From CAYRJA01 sp964424455 (GTDB lineage: Bacteria > Bacteroidota > Bacteroidia > Chitinophagales > UBA10324): a DNA stretch of 8,465 bases. How positions within the stretch are numbered: position 1 is the first letter of the stretch; the number at the start of each line of letters is the position of its first letter. Under the pieces are notes generated by a model. It saw only the letters and a list, made by a program, of their open reading frames with translations. It did no database searches and was not told the origin of the DNA. A program made the translations under genes and the position numbers. Positions 1-6,667 of the stretch are shown piece by piece. Location: NCBI GenBank assembly GCA_964424455.1, contig CAYRJA010000120.1, positions 1 to 8,465 on the forward strand, read 5' to 3'.

Positions 1-283
1 TCAAACGGTAATAAAACTTATTCCCCTATTTTTGATTCATGCAACAACACCATTAGTATTTGTCAGTATATTTGAAGCGACTTTATGATGTTTGAGTAAG
101 TATAGCCTACTTGACAATCTGTATCATGTAATGTATGCAAAGAAAAAGAGGTTAATCGCTTTACAGTTTAAAGCGATTCAGATTGAAGTTGATTTAGCAA
201 TTTCTTTTGGAAAACAAATTCAGGCAACTATTGTTTAAAGCATGTATAGCTTATGCTTATAGCCAACCCCAATAAACTTCTTA
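1..283. other. AT-rich region without a convincing gene
   Basis: No coding region can be supported here. The longest short reading frame I noticed on the + strand is 131-238 (35 codons, starting MYAKKK and ending QATIV), which I do not recognise and which has no visible support. A short dyad, AAGCAT (238-243) with ATGCTT (253-258), lies before the thiC remnant. I looked for the conserved TPP riboswitch elements (CUGAGA and the ACCUGAU-type box) that usually precede thiC and did not see them. The stretch may be degraded sequence left by the event that truncated thiC, but that is inference. Confidence 0.5.
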
Positions 284-499
284 ATGAAAAATAGTTCATC
301 TCTTCCTAACGCTGAAACTATCAGTACGCAGTCATTTCCTAAATCGAAAAAGGTTTTTGTAAAAGGGAAAATTCACGACATCAATATAGCAATTCGTGAA
401 ATTGAAACAAGCGATACTGTAACACCTAAATCAGAGAACGGCGAAAAGGTGAAGATTACAGCAAATAGAAAAAAAGAAAATGATAACAACAGGACATGA
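284..499 (+). pseudogene. thiC: thiC 5' remnant (N-terminus of phosphomethylpyrimidine synthase)
   Basis: The ORF encodes 71 residues. Residues 1-45 or so read like the N-terminal segment of Bacteroidota ThiC: SLPNAETIST, then SFPKSKKVFVKGKIHDINIA and IREI..SDT, matching the family pattern E-IS-x-PFPNS-KV-V-GKIH-I-VAMREI-LSDT (ThiC-associated N-terminal domain). The expected continuation, VTVYDTSGPYTDP and then a radical-SAM TIM barrel (complete enzyme about 600 residues), is missing in all three frames. Instead there is a Lys/Asn/Glu-rich tail (KSENGEKVKITANRKKENDN) and a stop. ThiC converts aminoimidazole ribotide to HMP-phosphate in thiamine synthesis; this fragment has no active site and cannot do so. 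The stop overlaps the next start codon (ATGA, 496-499). The family assignment comes from memory of the ThiC N-terminus. A small protein that reuses this segment is possible but less likely than a truncated gene. Confidence 0.72.
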
Positions 500-1011
500 A
501 TAACCAAATACTGTTTTCCGAAAGCCAGAAGTTTAAGCAATGGTGGATTTGGTTAATTATTCTGAGTATTAATCTGTTTTGCTTCTTCGGTGTTTATAAG
601 CAAATTATAGAAGGACAACCGTTTGGCAACAAACCGATGAGCGACACAGGGCTTATCATCACTCTTGTAACCACCTTACTGGTAACCTTTTTATTTATTA
701 ACACTCACCTTGATACGCTAATTAAAGAGGATGGAATTTATGTTCGCTTTTTTCCGTTCCATCTTAAATTCAGGTATTACGCATGGGACTCAATAACCAA
801 GTGTTACATCCGGCAATATTCAGCTTTGAGAGAATATGGCGGATGGGGATTAAGAATTGGTCTTTTTGGAAAAGGAATAGCTTATAATGTGTCAGGCAAT
901 AAAGGACTTCAGCTTGTTTTCAATGACGACAAGAAATTACTCATAGGAACAAACAAAGCAGAGCAGTTAGCTGAAACATTAAGCAGAGCAGGACGAATAA
1001 AGCAGCGATAA
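496..1011 (+). CDS. Two-helix membrane protein with PH-like tail (DUF6141-like)
   Basis: This is a 171-residue protein of unknown function. Two hydrophobic segments are visible, about residues 16-34 (starting WWIWLIIL) and 52-69 (starting GLIITLV), joined by a short loop. A soluble C-terminal half follows, rich in beta-type sequence: DGIYVRFFPFHLKFR, the strongly conserved-looking REYGGWGLRIG (about 112-122), AYNVSGNKGLQLVF and KKLLIGT. This layout, two helices followed by a bacterial PH-like fold, recalls the family I know as DUF6141; the name is from memory. The start ATG overlaps the stop of the thiC remnant by four bases, so it may be read by translational coupling, and AGGA sits just before it. 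There is no link to thiamine synthesis in the protein itself; it probably acts at the inner membrane. The gene looks intact. Confidence 0.8.
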   Translation: MNNQILFSESQKFKQWWIWLIILSINLFCFFGVYKQIIEGQPFGNKPMSDTGLIITLVTTLLVTFLFINTHLDTLIKEDGIYVRFFPFHLKFRYYAWDSITKCYIRQYSALREYGGWGLRIGLFGKGIAYNVSGNKGLQLVFNDDKKLLIGTNKAEQLAETLSRAGRIKQR

Positions 1012-1083
1012 AAAATCTGATGGTATAGAAATTATCAATACAGTTACAAAACAAAATACTATTATTGACAAATAGAATACAAT

Positions 1084-1716
1084 ATGAAGGTTGTAGTTAT
1101 ATCCGACACAAGTGAACTGGAAGGAGAACATGAAATGCTTCATCAGATGTTTGAAGCGGGGCTTGAATTTTTTCATGTCAGAAAACCTAAATATTCCACA
1201 CCGAAACTGCGCGGTTATTTAGAGAAAATAAATCCTCAATACAGGAACAGAGTTGTAATACATACACATCACGAATTGGCGCTTCCATTTCATCTGAAAG
1301 GAATACATTTAACAGACAGGCATCGTAAGAAAAGATTTTTACAGACATGGTTTACGCTTAAATACCTTCGCTATAAAAGACCAGATATAGAAGTATCAAC
1401 CTCTTTGCATTTAATTAACAGCATCATGCGCTATAATCCTGAGTTTGATTATGTTTTTCTCAGTCCCATTTTTGACAGTATTTCTAAAGTGGGATATAAA
1501 AATACTTTTAGTGAAGCAACACTTCGCGATGCACTGAAGAAAACGAAATACGAAGTGGTGGAATTGGTCGGTGTTAAGTTTGTTGTTTTGGAGAAAGTAA
1601 TAGATTATGGATTTAAGGGATTCGCTTTACTCGGCAGTATATGGACAAATCCGGACCCTGTTAACGAGTTTAAAAGGGTGATGGAGAAATGCAGGCAGAT
1701 TGAAAATATACCTTAG
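1084..1716 (+). CDS. thiE: Divergent thiamine phosphate synthase / TenI-family protein
   Basis: The protein has 210 residues, the usual length of the ThiE/TenI family. True ThiE joins HMP-diphosphate to the thiazole phosphate to give thiamine phosphate in the cytoplasm. Visible family marks are FFHVRKP (H31-P35, equivalent to the HLR-K diphosphate-binding motif), GIHLTDRH near residues 73-80, STSLH (S105-H109), and VFLSPIFDSISKVGYKN (from V124), which is the signature of the Bacteroidota-type ThiE and replaces the usual GP-FPT-TK. The thiazole-phosphate-binding GG pair, normally GGI after strand 7, appears here as ELVGVKF (160-166), so one glycine is lost. The next phosphate loop is GFALLGSIW. 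The protein may therefore be a paralogue with altered activity. The ATG at 1084 gives a normal beta-strand start (MKVVVISDT). The thiC remnant upstream suggests a former thi locus. It converges on the DUF3108 gene with an 18-base gap. Confidence 0.75.
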   Translation: MKVVVISDTSELEGEHEMLHQMFEAGLEFFHVRKPKYSTPKLRGYLEKINPQYRNRVVIHTHHELALPFHLKGIHLTDRHRKKRFLQTWFTLKYLRYKRPDIEVSTSLHLINSIMRYNPEFDYVFLSPIFDSISKVGYKNTFSEATLRDALKKTKYEVVELVGVKFVVLEKVIDYGFKGFALLGSIWTNPDPVNEFKRVMEKCRQIENIP

Positions 1717-1734
1717 GTTTTATTCCTGATACAG

Positions 1735-2526
1735 CTACTTCAGTTTTGCGGTGTCCGCATTTTTTAATCCTTTCGTGTCCGATAACTCGGCTAATATTTC
1801 TCCGATAAGAATAGGTGAGGATACACGAACCGGAACTTTGTTTTTGTCATCTGTTACATACACAGTCATTTGCTCGCCGCCTTTAAAAATGGTTCCTTTA
1901 ATTAACAAGGGTTTGAAAAGTATGCAACGGTAAGTTCCTGATTTTGCTTTTAGCGTTTCTTTACCGAGATAGCGGATGTAAAGCGGATAAATGGAGTCAT
2001 CAAGAAAGATTGTAACAGGAATAATGTCATTGACTTTATATTTTGAGAAGTCAATGCAGCGGGCATAATAGATTGCTGATAGTACATCCTGAATGCAATT
2101 CGGCACATCATAAGTCCCATTGGTAGAAGTGGCTTTGCCTTCACTGTGTTTGAAAGTAACATTATTGTAAATCGTGTAGCCGCCTTCATATACATCACGG
2201 ACAAACTTCTGCGGCTGAAGTGTTACAGGGTCAATATAACTTTCGTATTTGTCACGCACTTTGAAAAACCAGTCGTAGGATTTGTAAGTTTCACCATAAC
2301 CGATGGCGTGATAGCAGGTTTTATTGTTGTATTTCGATTCTTCTAAAGTAAAACTTGCTTCACCGGCGCTTAACCAAACGGGTCCCCACTTAAAAGCAAT
2401 TTTGTAAGTTAGTTTTTCTCCCGGCTGAAATGAATTGTTGGTTACAATACATTCATTTGTTTTTGGCTGTGCAAACGCAGCAACTGTAACAGCAAAAAGT
2501 GAAATCAGCAGAGTGAGTTTTTTCAT
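1735..2526 (-). CDS. Secreted DUF3108 domain protein
   Basis: The protein has 263 residues. The N-terminus is a classical Sec signal peptide: two lysines, a hydrophobic core, and a cut after AFA with Q20 as the first mature residue; the absence of a cysteine there argues against a lipoprotein. The mature part matches the DUF3108 pattern: NNSFQPGEKLTYKIAFKWGP, WLSAGEASF, YKSYDWFFKVRDKYESYID near residues 82-100, a PQKFVRDVYEGGY stretch, DVLSAIYYAR, then IPVTIFLDD and a C-terminal set of beta strands ending in a DTKG-containing tail. The family is periplasmic or outer-membrane associated; its biochemical role is not established to my knowledge. It starts one base after the stop of the flippase-like gene, so the two are surely co-transcribed and may work on the same envelope lipid or glycan. 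That functional link is inference. Confidence 0.85.
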   Translation of the reverse strand: MKKLTLLISLFAVTVAAFAQPKTNECIVTNNSFQPGEKLTYKIAFKWGPVWLSAGEASFTLEESKYNNKTCYHAIGYGETYKSYDWFFKVRDKYESYIDPVTLQPQKFVRDVYEGGYTIYNNVTFKHSEGKATSTNGTYDVPNCIQDVLSAIYYARCIDFSKYKVNDIIPVTIFLDDSIYPLYIRYLGKETLKAKSGTYRCILFKPLLIKGTIFKGGEQMTVYVTDDKNKVPVRVSSPILIGEILAELSDTKGLKNADTAKLK

Positions 2527-2527
2527 T

Positions 2528-3517
2528 TTAAGTTGTTTTTTGTTCTTTCATCAGAATCAGAATTAATCCGATAACCGATGGAACAATCAGGTTCAATAAC
2601 CAAACACTGAAAGTGGCGGAAAGAATTCCCAGATTGTTCTGTGAAACATAGTTAAGAAAAAACAATGCCACATTTCCACGAATGCCTAATTCAGCAATAG
2701 CAATGGAAGGAACAATGGTTTGCACTAAAAAAATTAAAGCAATCAAAATGAACCCGTTTAACAATGAAATCTGAACTCCGAACAAATAAAGCAACAGCAG
2801 GTATTGAACTGTGAAAGTGATATAACGAAAAAGTGACAGACTCAGTATAATCAGCAATTCATCAAAGGAATAATGCCGGATTACTCTCAGGTAAGAAGTC
2901 CATTTCCTTAGTATCGGAATTTTTTCCAACCTTATTTCAAATAAACTGATATTGAAATAGAGTAACAGAATAAGAACAAGCAACAACACCGGCAATACTA
3001 ATAACAGGTATTTCAGGAAGAAGGGATTATTATGGAGTAATGGAAATTTCAGCATAAAAAGAACCAGCGCAATAGTCCCCATCAGGAATGTGGCAAGAAT
3101 CTGACCGAGACTGCCGATAAGTGTTACAACAATTGCCCGCCAGATGTTGGTGTTACGGATGTAAAATAAGCGACCTGCATATTCGCCGATTCTGTTTGGC
3201 GTAAAAACACCGTAAGTCACACCGCAGAAAATTGCTTTGTAAGAATCAGCAAAACTTACTTTGTCAATTTTGTTAATCAGCTTCTGCCACTTCAGCGCTT
3301 CTAATCCCCAGTTGATAAACATGAGAACGAAGGTTAGTAACAGTAAGAAGCCGGCATGAGAAGAGATATTCGCATTAAACAATTCAATTGTCTTTTGAAG
3401 TTGTTCTTTCTGAAAAACCTGTTTGTAAATAGAATAGGATAGAAGAAGCAGTGTTGCGCTCTTAATAATGAACATCCACCTCCTGTTTATCTTAAAAGTG
3501 TTAAAAGAAAACTTCAT
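2528..3517 (-). CDS. Flippase-like / LPG-synthase transmembrane domain protein
   Basis: This is a 329-residue inner-membrane protein. Hydrophobic segments lie near residues 15-33, 54-73, 127-155, 165-190, 220-268 and 297-323. Between them are the motifs of the lysylphosphatidylglycerol synthase TM family (UPF0104/AglD-like): NWGLEALKW (69-77), TPNRIGEYAGR (106-116) in the first large loop, and AELGIRGN (275-282) before the last helices. The full MprF enzyme has an additional cytosolic aminoacyl-transferase domain; it is absent here, leaving only the flippase-type half, as in many Bacteroidota proteins annotated 'flippase-like domain-containing'. The likely task is moving or modifying a lipid-linked molecule across the inner membrane; the substrate cannot be told from the sequence. 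It heads a two-gene unit with the DUF3108 gene and is divergent from ruvC, with 65 bases between the starts. Confidence 0.87.
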   Translation of the reverse strand: MKFSFNTFKINRRWMFIIKSATLLLLSYSIYKQVFQKEQLQKTIELFNANISSHAGFLLLLTFVLMFINWGLEALKWQKLINKIDKVSFADSYKAIFCGVTYGVFTPNRIGEYAGRLFYIRNTNIWRAIVVTLIGSLGQILATFLMGTIALVLFMLKFPLLHNNPFFLKYLLLVLPVLLLVLILLLYFNISLFEIRLEKIPILRKWTSYLRVIRHYSFDELLIILSLSLFRYITFTVQYLLLLYLFGVQISLLNGFILIALIFLVQTIVPSIAIAELGIRGNVALFFLNYVSQNNLGILSATFSVWLLNLIVPSVIGLILILMKEQKTT

Positions 3518-3528
3518 TTACGGCGAGG

Positions 3529-3544
3529 TAAAACTATACTTTTA
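3529..3544. promoter_or_regulatory. Back-to-back candidate -7 elements between divergent genes
   Basis: In the 65-base divergent interval, two octamers close to the Bacteroidota -7 consensus TAnnTTTG touch end to end. TACTTTTA reads towards ruvC at 3537-3544, and TAGTTTTA reads towards the flippase-like gene at 3529-3536 (complement of TAAAACTA). Each matches all but the last consensus base. No clear -33 TTG is visible at the right distance for either, so the call is tentative. The predicted leader would be about 30 bases for ruvC and only a few bases for the minus-strand gene. Confidence 0.3.
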
Positions 3545-3582
3545 ATCCCGCTAAAGGAACAGATTACTTCACTTAGACAGTA

Positions 3583-4146
3583 ATGACAGAAACGAAAGAA
3601 AAAATAATTCTTGGAATAGATCCCGGAACAAATGTGCTGGGTTATGGTTTGCTGAAACTGAAAAACGGGAAGCTGCAATTAATTGAAATGGGGGTTATTC
3701 ATCTTTCCTCTCTGCCAAATCACCATGAGAAGCTGAAGAAAATATTTTCACGCTTAAAAGCAGTTATTAAAAGCTATAAGCCGGATGAAGTGGCAATTGA
3801 GTCGCCGTTCTTTGGAAAAAATGTTCAGTCTATGTTGAAATTAGGAAGAGCGCAGGGTGTGGCAATTACGGTAGCAATGACGGAGGAACTTCCCGTCTTT
3901 GAATATTCACCTAAAAAAATAAAGCAATCTATTACCGGTAATGGCAATGCTTCAAAAGAACAGGTGGCTGCCATGCTCAAGCAACTGCTTGCATTGAAAA
4001 ACACTCACAAATATTTAGATGCAACAGATGCGCTGGCGGCTGCCGTATGTCATCATTTTCAAGCGAATAATTTGAAAGGAGGAGAGAAGAAATTTTCCGG
4101 ATGGAAAGACTTTGTACAAGCAAATCCAAAGAGGGTAAAAGGATAA
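3583..4146 (+). CDS. ruvC: Crossover junction endodeoxyribonuclease RuvC
   Basis: RuvC is the dimeric, Mg-dependent nuclease that resolves Holliday junctions with RuvAB during recombinational repair. The 187-residue protein shows the RNase H-like fold in order: IILGIDPGTNVLGYG (first acid D13), PDEVAIESPFFGKN (second acid E73), the MLKLGRAQGVA helix, EYSPKKIKQSITGNGNASKEQV (the DNA-contact loop and helix), and KYLDATDALAAAVCHH with the last two acids D146 and D149. All four catalytic acids are therefore present. The C-terminal tail (FSGWKDFVQANP) is like that of other Bacteroidota RuvC proteins. Length is normal. It stands apart from ruvA and ruvB, with tgt following 125 bases downstream on the same strand and a possible promoter of its own for tgt. 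Confidence 0.96.
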   Translation: MTETKEKIILGIDPGTNVLGYGLLKLKNGKLQLIEMGVIHLSSLPNHHEKLKKIFSRLKAVIKSYKPDEVAIESPFFGKNVQSMLKLGRAQGVAITVAMTEELPVFEYSPKKIKQSITGNGNASKEQVAAMLKQLLALKNTHKYLDATDALAAAVCHHFQANNLKGGEKKFSGWKDFVQANPKRVKG

Positions 4147-4213
4147 GTTTATTTTGCAGTAATACTAATCTGCGCTATTCATCTTCACACGAAATGCAGA
4201 GGGTAATTTTATT

Positions 4214-4221
4214 TATTTTTG
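4214..4221 (+). promoter_or_regulatory. Candidate -7 element upstream of tgt
   Basis: TATTTTTG is an exact match to the Bacteroidota sigma-ABfr -7 consensus TAnnTTTG, 50 bases before the tgt start and inside the 125-base ruvC-tgt gap. I see no good TTG -33 box 17-23 bases upstream, and the surroundings are T-rich, so a chance match is quite possible. If real, tgt and the permease are transcribed independently of ruvC. Confidence 0.35.
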
Positions 4222-4271
4222 CCGCACTCACATAGTATTCCCGATTCTAAAAAATTGTTACGGATTATCTT

Positions 4272-5402
4272 TTGAAATTCAAACTTCTCTCTGCCGACAA
4301 ACACTCTCACGCGCGAGCCGGAATCATTAAGACCGGACATGGAAGTATTGAAACTCCCATCTTTATGCCGGTGGGGACAGTGGGTTCTGTGAAAGCAGTT
4401 CATCAGCGTGAACTGAAAAAAAATATTAAAGCACAAATCATTCTCGGCAATACTTATCATCTGTATCTGCGCCCGGGAACAAAAATTCTGAATGAAGCAG
4501 GCGGGCTGCATCAGTTTATGAACTGGGATAAACCGATTCTTACTGACAGCGGCGGTTATCAGGTTTTTTCACTTGCTCACATCCGGAAGATAAAAGAAGA
4601 AGGTGTTACATTTCAGTCGCATATTGATGGCTCCAAACATTTATTCTCACCTGAAAAGGTGATGGAGATTCAGCAGTTTATCGGCGGAGATATTATCATG
4701 GCGTTTGATGAATGTCCGCCGTATCCGGGCACACATACATCAGTGAAAGAATCCATGCAGCTTACTCACCGGTGGCTGGAGCGATGTGTGGATTACATGA
4801 AGAAGAATGAGCCGAAATATAATTATACCCAATCCTTATTTCCGATAGTACAGGGAGGCGTTTACAAAGATTTGCGAAAAGAATCAGCAGAAAAAATTTC
4901 TTCCTGCAATTGTGAAGGCAACGCCATAGGAGGATTAAGCGTGGGCGAACCGGCAGAAATCATGTATGAAATGACGGAACTTGTCTGTAATATTCTTCCT
5001 GAAGATAAACCCCGCTATCTGATGGGCGTAGGAACTCCAGCAAATATTCTGGAATGTATCGCACTGGGAGTGGATATGTTTGACTGTGTGATGCCTACGC
5101 GCAACGGGCGCAACGGAATGTTGTTTACCACTCAGGGAATCATAAACATCAAAAACAAAAAGTGGGAAAATGATTTTTCACTGTTAGATGAAGCGTTGGA
5201 TAATCAGGTAAGTAACTTTTATTCAAAAGCATACCTGCGGCATCTTATGGCAGCGGATGAAATTCTTGGTTTGCAAATTGCAAGCGTTCACAATCTCAGT
5301 TTTTATCTTTGGCTTGTGAGCGAAGCACGCGAAAAAATCATAGAGGGTACTTTCAGCAAATGGAAAAATAAAATGATAAAACAATTTTCTCAACGGCTCT
5401 GA
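4272..5402 (+). CDS. tgt: Queuine/preQ1 tRNA-guanine transglycosylase Tgt
   Basis: Tgt exchanges guanine-34 of GUN anticodons for preQ1 during queuosine synthesis. The 376-residue protein is full length and carries all catalytic motifs: TPIFMPVGT, LTDSGGYQVFSL with the general base D92, MAFDEC with substrate-binding D146, IVQGGVY, IGGLSVGE, MGVGTPANILECIALGVD and MFDCVMPTRNGRNG with the nucleophile D271. The start is TTG at 4272. It gives the family N-terminus (MKFKLLSADKHSHARAG), and an in-frame TAA at 4248-4250 with no ATG in between rules out a better start. The C-terminal zinc-site region, normally C-x-C-x2-C before the NYSRAYLRHL motif, reads DNQVSNFYSKAYLRHL with no cysteine; the later SVHNLSFYLWL keeps the histidine. 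As far as I recall this loss is shared by Bacteroidota Tgt proteins. A permease gene follows 83 bases downstream, a pairing common in this phylum. Confidence 0.96.
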   Translation: MKFKLLSADKHSHARAGIIKTGHGSIETPIFMPVGTVGSVKAVHQRELKKNIKAQIILGNTYHLYLRPGTKILNEAGGLHQFMNWDKPILTDSGGYQVFSLAHIRKIKEEGVTFQSHIDGSKHLFSPEKVMEIQQFIGGDIIMAFDECPPYPGTHTSVKESMQLTHRWLERCVDYMKKNEPKYNYTQSLFPIVQGGVYKDLRKESAEKISSCNCEGNAIGGLSVGEPAEIMYEMTELVCNILPEDKPRYLMGVGTPANILECIALGVDMFDCVMPTRNGRNGMLFTTQGIINIKNKKWENDFSLLDEALDNQVSNFYSKAYLRHLMAADEILGLQIASVHNLSFYLWLVSEAREKIIEGTFSKWKNKMIKQFSQRL

Positions 5403-5485
5403 TTGTTATGATGAAAAAACGCCATCTCCTTTTTTTATGAATATTGCAGAACCCTTGCTGTGTCTCAAATGACAGATAAGATATA

Positions 5486-6588
5486 ATGAACTTCCGCCTT
5501 ACTATTATTGACAAGTATATTNNNNNNNNNNTATTATCCGGAAATTTCTGGGCACTTATCTGTTTACGCTTGCCTTGTTCATGGTGATTACGATTGTGTT
5601 TGATGTAACAGAAAAATTAGATGACTTTATTGACAGTAATGTTTCTCTCTATACAATTATTTTCACTTACTATCTCAACTTCATTCCTTATTTCGCAGTA
5701 CTCTATACACCGCTGTTTCTGTTTGTAGCAGTAATTTACTTTACTTCCCGCCTTGCAAGCAATTCAGAAATTGTAGCTATACTGAATGCCGGGGTTACCT
5801 TCCGGCGGTTTCTGGTTCCCTATTTTATTTCGGCTTCTATTGTAACAGCATTCAATATTTACGCAAACCACTGGCTGCTGCCGGCTGCCAATAAAGTCAG
5901 AATAGGTTTTGAAAATACTTACATCAATTCTCCATGGTACACTTCGGGAAACAATATTCACATGCAGATAGAGAAGGGATTGTTTGTGTATATGCAGAAC
6001 TATAATTATTCAGACAGTTCAGGGTTTCGTTTTACGGCAGAAAAATTTGTGAATGGAAATCTGATATACAAAATCAAAGCAGATAAAATTGCATGGGATT
6101 ATCCTTCACGAAAATGGCGGGTGCAGAATTTCACAGCAAGGCATATTGGCAAAATAACAGAAACACTTCATAAGGGTAAGGACACTTTGATTGCTTACAA
6201 CTTTGCGCCGCGCGATTTCGGAAGAAAAATCGGAGAAGTGGAAACGCTGAATGCAAGAGAACTGAATCATGTAGTTGCAGAAGAAAAACTGAAAGGATCT
6301 GAAGATGTTTCATACTATGAAATTGAAAAATATAAGCGGACTGCGTTTCCTTTTGCCATATTGATTCTTACGCTGATAGCCGTATCTATTTCTTCACGAA
6401 AGGTGAGAGGAGGAATCGGGCTTCATATTGGTTTTGGAATCGCACTCAGTTTTACCTACATTTTATTTCAGCAGTTCTCTGTTACATTTTCCATTAACGG
6501 TAATTTACCTGCATGGCTCGGCGTATGGATACCGAATTTTATTTTCCTGATTATTGCATTGTATCTGTATAAGAAAGCGCCTAAGTGA
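5486..6588 (+). CDS. LptF/LptG-family permease (YjgP/YjgQ), interrupted by assembly gap
   Basis: This is an inner-membrane subunit of the LptBFG transporter that pulls LPS out of the membrane. The ATG at 5486 gives MNFRLTIIDKYI up to 5521; after ten Ns the protein resumes as IIRKFLGTYLFTLALF and runs to the TGA at 6588. The family layout is clear: N-terminal helices (VITIVFDVTEKLDDFID, then YFAVLYTPLFLFVAVIYFT), the coupling-helix region SEIVAILNAGVTFRRFLVPY, a central periplasmic beta domain (roughly 5930-6290), and three C-terminal helices from about 6340 on. As written the two sides are out of frame, but they share TATT, and merging them gives DKYIIRKFLGTY, the expected family start, for a protein of about 362 residues. 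The gene is therefore probably intact. Whether it is LptF or LptG I cannot decide. It follows tgt by 83 bases and probably shares its transcript. Confidence 0.88.
5522..5531. other. Ten-N assembly gap inside the permease gene
   Basis: A run of ten Ns joins two contigs. The left side ends in GTATATT and the right side begins TATTATCCGG. The drawn gap length (10) puts the two halves of the permease in different frames. Overlapping the shared TATT gives GACAAGTATATTATCCGG, encoding DKYIIR in frame with both sides, so the gap is most likely a scaffolding placeholder with a true size of minus four bases. Confidence 0.9.
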
Positions 6589-6618
6589 TTTCTTATTGGC
6601 ATAAGTGAAAAATACTTG
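6586..6618 (+). repeat. 33-bp direct repeat, copy 1
   Basis: Copy 1 begins exactly at the TGA stop of the permease gene: TGATTTCTTATTGGCATAAG, continuing with TGAAAAATACTTG. Copy 2 at 8288-8320 is identical except for three transitions (30/33). Together they bracket the secreted-protein gene. The second half can fold as a short hairpin, AAGTG-AAAAA-TACTT, with one G-U pair. Confidence 0.8.
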
Positions 6619-6667
6619 CGACAGCAAAGATTTTATACTTATATTGTACAGTGATAAAATTGAATAC

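Noticed and set aside
131..238. 35-codon ORF in the left non-coding stretch
   Set aside because: Short, unrecognised, in AT-rich sequence, with no supporting start signal or neighbour; not reliable as a gene.
238..258. Dyad AAGCAT/ATGCTT upstream of the thiC remnant as an operator or riboswitch stem
   Set aside because: Only six AT-rich base pairs, and none of the conserved TPP riboswitch sequence elements accompany it.
1057..1071. 15-base identity TACTATTATTGACAA shared with 5500-5514
   Set aside because: The second copy is coding sequence for the conserved start of the permease (LTIIDK); the match is AT-rich and has no extension, so I take it as chance.
1065..1083. TTGACA resembling a sigma-70 -35 box before the thiE-like gene
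   Set aside because: A matching -10 would fall inside the coding region, and Bacteroidota use different promoter elements.
1950..2204. Minus-strand 84-codon ORF overlapping the DUF3108 gene
   Set aside because: It is a shifted-frame shadow of the DUF3108 coding sequence, with no protein-like features of its own.
5403..5485. A-run/T-run in the tgt-permease gap as a terminator
   Set aside because: No G/C-containing stem forms between them; the two genes are a usual co-transcribed pair.
6605..6667. Longer start (GTG at 6605) for the secreted protein
   Set aside because: It adds 21 mostly polar residues ahead of a clear signal peptide and overlaps repeat copy 1; the ATG at 6668 gives the signal at the true N-terminus.
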